Source: Xiphydria camelus | Lineage: Eukaryota > Arthropoda > Insecta > Hymenoptera > Xiphydriidae | Reading direction: 5' to 3' | Assembly (NCBI GenBank): GCA_963678675.1 | Contig: OY783197.1 | Coordinates: 16,747,543-16,811,542 of the forward strand | Length of the DNA stretch: 64,000 bases | Shown here: one piece after another, positions 55,362 to 64,000 of the stretch | Layout: each line of letters begins with the position of its first letter | Position numbering within the stretch: the stretch's first letter is position 1 | Made by a program: the position numbers and the translations under genes | Notes under the pieces: model-generated | Seen by the model: only the letters and a program-made list of their open reading frames with translations | What the model was told of the DNA's origin: nothing | Databases searched by the model: none

Positions 55362-55499
55362 AAACACTATGCAGTTTATTCACTGTTTCGATAATTTTAA
55401 CAAATCGGTGCAAATCGAACGCTATGTTATGAACATAATATCCAGTTTCCACCGATTCGTTAAAATTACTGAAACGGTGAATAAACCGCATAGTGTGTT
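55362..55499. repeat. Hairpin, 138 bp
   Basis: AAACACTATGCAGTTTATTC and TTTTAACAAATCGGTG pair with their complements ending at about 55499. Confidence 0.6.
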
Positions 55500-55818
55500 T
55501 CTTTACGATTTTTATGACTTCTGTCACGAACGAATTGTCCTGGGGAAAATGTAAATATTATCGAAACATTAATTATAAAATCATTACATGTTCGTAATTT
55601 TATTTATCATTCATAATTTTTTAAATCAGTCATCTAGGCTGAAAACATTTTTACCGATTTTCCGTTTATCATTGAGTGCGTTCTAGTTGCGAAATTCGAT
55701 GTTCAATTGTTTTCAAACTGTTAACACGCGATACGTCGGCTGACAACAGTGAATGTGTAGTGACGCGCCACGCCGCTCTTTTCTCCGCCTTGTCGGAAAC
55801 TACGCGATAAAGCGATCA

Positions 55819-55977
55819 GGGGCCCCTTTCTCTAACTCACTCGCAAAGTTGCGTATACGCATCTTAGCCAATACACCAATCAGGATCAAGTATTCCGTTG
55901 TGGTGGGGGTCCTGATTGGTCTACTCGCTAAGAAATGTATACGTTTCTCTTGCGAGTGAATTAGAGAAAGGGGCCCC
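55819..55977. mobile_element. 159-bp MITE (GGGGCCCCTTTCTCT ends)
   Basis: GGGGCCCCTTTCTCTAA and its complement close a hairpin. Its centre includes CCAATCAGGATCAAGTATTC, which is also present in the CCCCGATAGCC element (7420), so fragments are shared between families. Confidence 0.6.
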
Positions 55978-56016
55978 AGGGGTCTCCTTACCTGAGAACC
56001 CTGCCTACCTCACAAC

Positions 56017-56236
56017 TAAGGGCCTTTTTAAACTAGGTGTTTTTTAAACTAGCTGACGACGCGCGTTATACGCGATTAGGACGCTCAGCAAACGCAAGGC
56101 AGTCGGCAAGTTGTGACTTTTACACACGATCCTTGCTAATATAACCTGATAATACGCGCTGATGACGCGCAGCGAACGCGCTCATCAAAAAGGCGCGTCG
56201 TCAGCTAGTTAAAACGTCGTGTGCAAAGGCCCTTAA
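56017..56236. mobile_element. About 214-bp MITE (GGGCCTTT ends), TA or TAA target
   Basis: AGGGCCTTTTTAAACTA and its complement with AAAGGCCCT lie next to TAA on both sides. Internal arms carry AGCTGACGACGCGC. PIF/Harbinger or mariner are possible. Confidence 0.6.
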
Positions 56237-56810
56237 GGTACGATTCCGAAGGCGACCGCAGCAACCGACTGCAACTGCAGGCTGCAGACGGCAACTGCAA
56301 ACTTGTTGCCGCGTGCGGTCGGACCAATGTAGATTGCAGCGTCACTGCCGTCGCAGTCGGTGCTAAGCGTTCTGTGAATAAAGATGTTTGACGATCATGA
56401 TACGTTATTGAGCCTATCAGTTATTAAAAAGAATTTAAAAATACTTACTACTTTTATTAAGTTTCTTCCCTATAGTTTTCGAAACGTTTTCTTTGACAAA
56501 AACGTTTCGATAATCAACGTGGCTGGCGTCATAAATAACTGGATGTATAGTCACAATATTGATCAATGTTTCCTCGTCGGAGTTGGAAAAACTCATTTTT
56601 AAAAACAACTGTTTACCATGCGGTCGGCGACACTACTGGTTCGGGAGCGGTGGTGTAGTGTGCGGTCACGGCAGACTACATCGGCAGGCGACAGTGCCGC
56701 CGCGCTTCGAATGCGCTTCCTTGAAAAACATAGACACCAGTGCTGTCGCCTGCAGTTTGCTGCTGCGGTCTGAAGTCTGCGGTCTGCGGCTGCCTTCGGA
56801 ATCATACCTT
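56235..56810. mobile_element. Non-autonomous TIR element rich in CTGCAG/CGCAG motifs
   Basis: The ends AAGGTACGATTCCGAAGGC and (inverted) AAGGTATGATTCCGAAGGC enclose 0.5 kb with GC-rich subterminal zones full of GCAGAC, CTGCAG and GCAACTGC words and an AT-rich centre (56380-56560). The target duplication is not clear, perhaps TT. No transposase. Confidence 0.6.
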
Positions 56811-57160
56811 TACGGTTGCCAGCTTTATCGCAGCATTCCGTACGCCGAGGTACATATGTCGGTACCTCGTCGAAACTTTGTCTCACGGTGTACGGAATTT
56901 CGCCCGAAAGGCAGTCGGTCTTGAGCTTGAGATGCGTACAGTTGCGTATTTTTTTTCTATCCACTAAAGTAAGTAGATAACAAACCATACAATAAATGTA
57001 TAATATTAGTAAGCTTCATATCACGCTTCATTTCAATACACAACTGAACTCGGCAATAATAATAACTGACCAAATTCTATCATTAAAAAAAATGTTTCAT
57101 ATTTATCCGACAAAAGAGCACGAAAGAAAATTAACGAAAAAAGAAATTAAATCCCCCTCC

Positions 57161-57580
57161 CCCCCCCTTTCAAAACATCGACGATGTATGATAGCATGAA
57201 TTAATAAAATAGCTCCCTTTCCAAAGTAATCATGTAACAACTTACGAATCACCAAAGATAATTAAAAAATTATGATAAAAAAGTAATGAAATCATTACCG
57301 CCAAATTAAAATAATATAGAGGAAAAAAAAACCAAGTTCCACTGAAACTGAGAATATATTCACAGTTAACCATTGTATGGAATTATGTACTATTTCTCTC
57401 ATTAACGCAACATACAATACACTTGCTTTCATTAATTTGGCGGTAATGATTTCATTACTTTTTTATCATAATTTTTTCATTATCTTTGGTGATTCGTAAG
57501 TTGTTACATGATTACTTTGGAAAGGGAGTTATTTTATTAATTCATGCTATCATACATCGTCGATGTTTTGAAGGGGGGGG
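57161..57580. mobile_element. Foldback element with 150-bp arms
   Basis: Arms 57161-57310 and 57431-57580 are near-identical inverted copies starting at a C-run/G-run, with AAAACATCGACGATG and ATTACCGCCAAATTA at the inner side. The loop is about 120 bp. No coding sequence. Confidence 0.7.
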
Positions 57581-57936
57581 GGGGGGGGGGGTAGAAAAAA
57601 CTGTATAAACCTAACCTTACCTGTTGTTGTTTTCAAAGTTTATGTTACTTTTCCGATTAATGGGCATATTTTCTACATATTCTCAAAAGTTTTCCTAATA
57701 AATAATAAACCTATTTGTTTTTATATGGAGATAAGTATATGTAGCAATAAATGGCTCATGGCGCCTACAAAAGAAAAAATATAAACAGGAAGAACACTCG
57801 TGGACATAATAGCTATTTTCGATACGAGTGCGTGAAGCGCCTGTTTTTAACGAGTGTGAAGTTTGCCGCACGAGCGAAGCGAGTAACAATCACACGAGTT
57901 AAAAACGGCGCGAAACGCACCAATCTCGAATTTGAC

Positions 57937-58600
57937 TTTTTGTCACCAGTGTCAAAACAGAGGTTGGAGCGTGGGCGCGGACGGGATCCGGGGTGGTCAT
58001 ACGGAGGGGGGGTTGGGGGCGGAACCCCCCCCCCCCAAAAAAAAAAGATCATAAAACATATTTTTTTTAAAAAAGAAAGAAAAAAATCAACACATTGAAA
58101 GTTAGAGTAAAAGTATAAACTTTTATCAATATAAAAAAAAATTAAATATGCATTTTTTGGACAACAAAAAAAATCAACAAATTAATAGTTGGACACTGAT
58201 AAGCAATAACGTGTCAACCAACACTGGTTCCATTGTTGAATAAAATCGGGATCCATTGTCACGAGTTTTTTTTTATTTCACACTATAAAACTACAATTCA
58301 CCGTTTTGTGGTTATGTGTACCGGCTTTCTGTCTCACCATTTTGAGGTTATGTGTACCGGCTTTCTGTCAACTGTGTAGTCTCTTGGCGCATGCGCAGTG
58401 TTGGACATTCGGTTGGATTCACTGACTGCTAACTTCACAACTATTTCTCCAGTGCAGAAAAAAGTGTTCACGCACTGCGCAGGTACTTTCACGCACTGCG
58501 CAGGTTATTCACACACTGAGCAGCTTCAGTGCGTGAAACATGATTTCACAAGCGTCGAGGACGATCGAAAAACCGAGGTTTTTGACACTGGGTGACAAAA
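57937..58600. mobile_element. TIR element with TTTTTGTCACCAGTGTC ends
   Basis: TTTTTGTCACCAGTGTCAAA (left) and its near-complement at 58577-58600 form TIRs of about 20 bp. The interior includes homopolymer runs and a short repeat of CACGCACTGCGCAGG (about 58470-58506). No transposase is visible. Boundaries are approximate. Confidence 0.45.
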
Positions 58601-59181
58601 ATAAGTATAAGGAGGGCGGCTAACTATCCGCCCCCCACTATTAGGGGCCCGCCTTTGCCAAGAAGTGAATTAGATTTCGGCGGACCCTTACAACAACATA
58701 CAAGTACTCCCCCGCCGACCTGCGGTCGGGGGATGTGACACCTCTGTGAAGTGAACCCCCCCACCTCCGAATAAAAAATTTTTGAATACATGGTCGTTTG
58801 CCCTTTGTTTGCCCATGATTGCCTATCACTTTTTTTTTGTCCAACCCACCGTTTAGAAGATATAGCTAAAAATAGGGCGGGGGGCTAACTTCACGGTAGC
58901 CCCCCCATAACATAATTTCGAAAATTCAAATGCATGATCGTTTGCCCTTTGTTTGCCCATGATTGCTCATCACTTTGTTTCTTTTGTCCAACCCACCGTT
59001 TAGAAGACATAGGGGTGGGAAGCTAGCGTGAAGTTAGCCCCCCCCCATAGTGTAATTTCGAAAATTCAAATGCATGATCGTTTGCCCTTTGAGTGCCCGT
59101 GATTGCCCATCACTTTGTTTCGTTTGTCCAACTCACCGTTTAGAAAATATAGGGTGGGAAAGTGGGGAAATATTAGATGTA

Positions 59182-59243
59182 CAACTTTGCTTCCGCCGTT
59201 TTTCTCGTAAGCCATCTACAATAGAACGGCGGAAGCAAAGTTG
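59182..59243. mobile_element. 62-bp micro-MITE, copy 2
   Basis: CAACTTTGCTTCCGCCG hairpin with TA on both sides. See 46993-47054. Confidence 0.75.
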
Positions 59244-60519
59244 TAAGTGGTGACACCTCGGCATTGCTTGCCCATTTTTAGATACAGTCCCACAATATGC
59301 ATTTTCGACATGATAACACTTCGAAATCGTTTGCCCATTTTTAGAAGGAGTATCAGTAAGCATTTTCGACGTTTGCCCAACCCGTGGAACCGCTCTACAG
59401 CGAGTTTCATAAGTGAAGTGAAAATGAAAAATCGTAAAATCGGTGATATCACCTCGGAAACGTTTGCCCATTTTTAGAAAGAGACTCAGTAAGCACTTTC
59501 GACGTTTGCCCAACCCGTGGAACCGCTTTACAGCGAGTTTCATAAGTGAAGTGAAAATGAAAAATCGTAAAATCGATGATATCACCTCGGATATCGTTTG
59601 CCCATTTTTAGAAGGAGACTCAGTAAGCATTTTCGACGTTTGCCCAACCCGTGGAACCGCTCTACAGCGAGTTTCTTAAGTGAAGTAAAAATGAAAAATC
59701 GTAAAATCGGTGATATCACCTCGGAAACGTTTGCCTATTTTTAGAAAGAGCTTCAGTAAGCATTTTCGACTGCCCAACCCGTGGAACCGCTCTACAGCGA
59801 GTTTCATAAGTAAAGTAAAAATGAAAAATCGTAAAATCGATTATATCACCTCGGATTCGTTTGCCAATTTTTAGAAAGAGACTCAATAAGCATTTTCGAC
59901 GTTTGCCCAACCCGTGGAACCGCTCTACAGCGAGTTTCATAAGTGAAGTAAAAATGAAACTCGCTGTAGAGCGGTTCCACGGGTTGGGCAAACGTCGAAA
60001 ATGCTTACTGAGGCTCTTTCTAAAAATGGGCAAACGTTTCCGAGGTGATATCACCGATTTTACGATTTTTCATTTTTACATCACTTATGAAACTCGCTGT
60101 AGAGCGGTTCCACGAATAGGGCAAATGTCGAAAATGCTTACTGAGTCTCTTTCTAAAAATGGGCAGATGATTCCGAGGTGATATCATCGATTTTACGATT
60201 TTTCTTTTTTACTTCACTTAAGAAACTCGCTGTAGAGCGGTTCCACGGGTTGGGCAAACGTCGAAAATGCTTACTGAGTCTCTTTCTAAAAATGGGCAAA
60301 CGATTCCGAGGTGATATCATCGATTTTACGATTTTTCATTTTCACTTCACTTATGAAACTCGCTGTAGAGCGGTTCCACGGGTTGGGCAAACGTCGAAAA
60401 TGCTTACTGAGTCTCTTTCTAAAAATGGGCAAACGATTCCGAAGTGTTATCATGTCGAAAATGCATATTGTGGGACTGTATCTAAAAATGGGCAAGCAAT
60501 GCCGAGGTGTCACCACTTA

Positions 60520-60581
60520 CAACTTTGCTTCCGCCGTTCTATTGTAGATGACTTACGAGAAAAACAGCGGAAGCAAAGTTG
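60520..60581. mobile_element. 62-bp micro-MITE, copy 3
   Basis: Mirror copy of 59182-59243 in the other palindrome arm, also flanked by TA. Confidence 0.75.
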
Positions 60582-60895
60582 TAGATCTAATACTTCCCCA
60601 ATTTCCCACCCTATATCTTCTAAACGGTGAGATGGACAAACGAAAGAAAGTGATGGCCAACCATGGGCAATCAAAGGGCAAACGATCATGCATTTGAATT
60701 TTCTAAATTACGTTATGGGGGGACTAGCGTGAAGTTAGCCCCCTGCCCTATTTTTAGCTATATCTTCTAAATGGTGGGTTGGACAAAAAAAATAAAGTGA
60801 TGGGCAATCATGGGCAAACAAAGGGCAAACGACCATGTATTCGAAAATTTTTTATTCGGTGGTGGGGGGGTTAACTTCACACAGGTGGATGTGAC

Positions 60896-61994
60896 GCTTA
60901 TCTGTTAAAGGGGACGGAACGTTACAACACAACAGAAATCCAGCGGCACCCCCTGACCAGCCAACCTCGACCCACTTTTCAGTGGACCAATGCCGGCCGG
61001 CCCAGAGGGTACCTGCTCCACTGCACAAATCCACGACAAACAGGACACCACGGGACAACACAGGACGAAACACGGTGCAGTGGGCAACATACAGGTAGAC
61101 ATACAAGATAATTTAAGCTTAAGTACATAATAATAATAATGATAGTATAGGCAATAAGTGAAAATAGCCCAAGGCAGCCTATTCAAAAAATAATAACTAA
61201 GCCGAAATGTACTTACGGACAGAATAAAATCTGTAATATATGGTAAATGCAATTCTATTCTATTTCAGAGGGGGGACAGGGCGGCTACGCAGATGTCTCA
61301 CTTAATCCGGTAAGTACATCAAATAAATAGATAAACACATTAATGAATAGCTAAATAAGATAAGTTAAGTCAGGATATGGTAAAACAATGTATCACCATT
61401 ATGTAGCCATCCAAGCGATAGATAACGATGAATGAGGTGAGCTTGATGGATGAAAATATGTACAATAGGTGAATGTAATGGAATGAACATGAAAGGCTAA
61501 CAGAGCGCTGCTACCTAATTAAGCCGGCCCTTCCCAGGACCAAGGCAGGAGGGCAAATATTTATGTATCATTATTGGTTTCGAGCGGTGCATACTGCCTA
61601 GCGCCGGTCAGATGTTCCACGTACAGGTATATATTTATATGCAGATAAGTGATTTTGCACAATAATAATTGCCATACAATTATGTATAAATAAATATTTA
61701 ACTTTAATAAATAAACATGAAATAAAATAATAGGCATTATTTTATGTATAGAAACTAAAAGAACCAACTGATAATGAATGAAAAACTTACCAAGTTTAAC
61801 ACTTCACAGCCTATCTGCCACTATTTTGTTGGCTATACAAGGTATTGCATTTGTTTTTCACAGATATAGCAGTTGTTAATTGAATTAATGTCATTGTGGC
61901 GCAATCTATTGATTCATTATATAGGTTTGAACCAAAGGCAACAGAAACCTTGATTTCTAAAAAAAAGTGGAGATACGAGGTATTGTACTGACAC
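60896..61994. other. Unassigned sequence
   Basis: No gene is recognised. A 41-bp stretch (61269-61309) has a good acceptor (CTATTTCAG) and donor (GTAAGT), but nothing links it to other exons. Confidence 0.4.
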
Positions 61995-63455
61995 CATCGA
62001 TATGTATGTATGTGATACGACGAAAAAAAAAATATGATCGTAAAATTTGTTTGTTTTCTATCTCATTAATTCATATAAGTAGATAGATAAGACTAATTAA
62101 AACTAATTAAAATGATACTTTGCCTCTCTTTGTTCTCGTCAGTTATAAGAAAATGTAGACAGATTCTTACAGTACGTAAAGAATCGAGCTAAAGGCGTAT
62201 AAACGTACGTGAGCGGAAAAGCCATGAAGTGTTTTGACCGTTTGTTTTTGTCGCCGGCCTACTAGAGTTAGATTGAACATCCAATCGTAGATCAGCCACG
62301 GTCTCCGGAGTCTGCACGATCACGTTGATCACAATCGGAAACAAAAATTATTTTTTGAGCTCGTAAATAATTACAGCTCGCATAACAACAGCAATTATCA
62401 TATATTCTTTTATTTAATCGTAATACAGCTGTAACCTGTAGATCACGCTGTCACCGGAATCATGAATTGCGGATCTGTAATCTCTTTCAGCCTTACTTTG
62501 CATCTGATTTAATTGAGTCCCCATCGCCGTTTCTAGAAACAAAGAACGACAGCTTTTTTTCAGATTAATACATTTTACCAGTCGTACGTTGCAGTTATTA
62601 CGAAAACCATTGATATTCATAGCATGTACCTTTGAATTACTACGGTAACTAATCTTTTTGATAATATCCTGCGATACTTTAGTCAGATTGTGTGTCAGTT
62701 ATTTACCGAATATCGAGTTCAATGTGAATTTCGTTAACAATGGTGCGAGTTCCTTCAACGATTCCTTGCCTTCAGATTTCAACGTTTCGACGAGCAGCTC
62801 TCCCTGTTCCACGAACACGTCCGTAAATCGTTCGAGAACGTTGAAGTGAAACGCTGGCGTCAGAAGGTTCCGCCTCTTTCGCCACTTGCTACCTAACATC
62901 GAGATAGATCTCGTTTCTTGTTTTTGTGCGAGATATTCCTTATCTTCGTTTTCTTCGATTACTACGTGCATTCATCTATTTTTACTACTCAAGAGTCCGG
63001 ACCTCATCCACGGATGAAGAAACTTGTAGAATATACCTTTTGTTATATGTTTCGTGCTGCTTAAAACTCTCTAGAATACATGACATCAATTCAGTTTTTC
63101 GTTGCAAGTGTCGGGGGCGATTTCAATGTACGCATAAATACGTAAGCATTATTGTTCTATGGATCGTTTTTGCAGATAAGTTCAAAGGATGAAGCTGGAA
63201 ATAAAAGACAATTTGATATTCCTACCTCAAAGTCGTCTGGATGTTGTATATTGATCACTGGCCACGTTAAGGACCAGATCCTATTAATTGGATAGTATTT
63301 CATGTTCATGTCGCGTACGAAGGGCCACAGTTTCTCTGAAATCATACAGATTTGCTCAGATATACCGTATATGCATTTTGTTCTATAAGTTCGAAAACAT
63401 TCTTACCTGCTGAAACTATAAACGTCATCATATTTCCAACAAATGACCAAGCGTA
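61995..63455 (-). pseudogene. Truncated duplicate of the CYP4 gene (exons 1-partial to 6)
   Basis: Aligns with the P450 at about 43390-44880. Exon counterparts: 63407-63455 (end of exon 1 only), 63226-63335, a degenerate exon 3 near 62985-63065, 62707-62892, 62436-62532 and 62209-62311. Exons 2 and 4-6 keep their lengths, splice sites and open frames. Exon 3 has lost bases around its donor. The start codon and membrane anchor are missing because homology stops in exon 1, and I-helix, ExxR and haem-loop exons are absent. It therefore cannot make a working P450. It is a partial segmental duplicate about 18.6 kb from its source. Confidence 0.8.
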
Positions 63456-64000
63456 CCCGAGTCGAAGATTTTGACCTGTTCCATTCTGAATAGACCTGCT
63501 TTAAGGTCTGTTTAGACCTGGGTAGACCGGGTAGAGTCTTAGAATACCTGTAAAGGGATTTTCCTCTAAAACCTGAGTTGTCCTGATATGTAAATATGGC
63601 CTTCACTGTCCTTAATAAGTCGGATATATTCTTTCAAGCTAGTGGATATCCTAACACGTCTGTTTAGCTCTTTTTCGTATAATTTAAAATTCATAGATAA
63701 TCAATTAAACATTCTGAACGGAAAATTATTTATAGGTAGCCTTGAATTGAAAGGAAAGGGGGGGGCAATGTATTAGCAATTTTATTAATTCCTCTCTCTA
63801 TAATGTTGATAAATCAATCAATCAATCAATAAAAATATACACATTTTTGTGAATGAATAAAATATAGATAAATAAAATTAAAATTTAATTTTCTTCATTG
63901 GAAGAGGAATTATTATAGCGGGAAAGGGAAGGAGTGAGGAATATGATGTTCCTATTTTCTCAACTCATTTCTCTTTCAACGAAAAGAATATAATAAAAAT
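63456..64000. other. Unassigned flank with (AATC)n tract
   Basis: An AATC repeat lies at about 63812-63830. The earlier part (63460-63560) has AGACCTG-like direct repeats. No gene is seen. Confidence 0.4.

Larger units (their letters stand above)
58735..60895. mobile_element. 2.2-kb palindrome with internal satellite of about 132 bp
   Basis: The two halves mirror each other around about 59955. Outer zones (58735-59160 and 60590-60895) carry TTTGCCCATGATTGCC and GTCCAACCCACCGTTTAG blocks. Inner zones are tandem units starting TTTGCCCATTTTTAGAAAGA and containing CCAACCCGTGGAACCGCTC; units begin near 59333, 59466, 59597, 59733 and 59862, with inverted copies near 60015, 60150, 60277 and 60409. 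All ORFs here are repeat artefacts. A 62-bp micro-MITE sits at the mirrored position in each arm. Confidence 0.8.

Noticed and set aside
59133..60630. Several ORFs of 75-165 codons and a CRISPR-like look of regular repeats
   Set aside because: They are readings of palindromic satellite units of about 132 bp. Repeat length, lack of unique spacers of constant size and the eukaryotic context exclude CRISPR.

Overview
This is eukaryotic, intron-bearing, AT-rich DNA from an insect, probably a hymenopteran. The evidence is a complete 12-exon CYP4-type cytochrome P450 gene, together with insect-type transposons (Transib, piggyBac, pogo, a Kolobok-like element, mellifera-type mariner, a LINE with RNase H and Ty3/gypsy elements). 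Host coding sequence is sparse. The only complete host gene I can support is the P450 at 40675-44995 (minus strand). A truncated paralogue lies at 61995-63455, and a single terminal exon of a ZNF706-like protein lies at 49649-49738.

Region 1-26.5 kb is a nest of mobile elements whose order of insertion can be read from target-site duplications (TSDs). A dispersed repeat (called RepA here) is the oldest layer. Into it were inserted an LTR retrotransposon (4756-11756, TSD TACT), a pogo-like element (12217-15978, TAA), a large foldback element (15993-23865, ATAC) and a mariner-like foldback (24078-26013, TA). The LTR element was itself hit by a terminal-inverted-repeat (TIR) element with CCCCGATAGCC ends (6196-7551), a Transib element (7787-9466, CGTCG) and a Kolobok-like element (9714-11559, TTAA). 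The foldback was hit at its palindrome centre by a LINE (17026-22658, 11-bp TSD). Upstream, at 0.8-4.5 kb, are a 2-kb foldback element, several hairpin MITEs and a tandem repeat of about 120 bp.

Region 26.5-40 kb holds an assembly gap (26689-26888), microsatellites, about 4 kb with no recognisable gene, and a young Ty3/gypsy element on the minus strand (31166-36560). That element has 331-bp LTRs differing at one site and a GTTA duplication. After it come a broken THAP domain, tandem repeats and an unidentified two-exon coding remnant.

Region 40-46.4 kb carries the P450 gene. Its last intron contains a deleted mariner, and its 5' flank contains a pogo/Tigger-type MITE. Region 46.4-64 kb is mainly small TIR elements. 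These include a piggyBac remnant, a second copy of the CCCCGATAGCC element (52600-54768) that has itself been hit by a TAA-duplicating element, a 2.2-kb palindrome built of units of about 132 bp (58735-60895), and the truncated P450 paralogue.

The host genes do not form an operon or pathway. The interest lies in the layered transposon history, the Transib element with ends like the RAG recombination signal, the P450 that lacks the usual CYP4 haem-linking glutamate, and several inverted-repeat families I cannot name.
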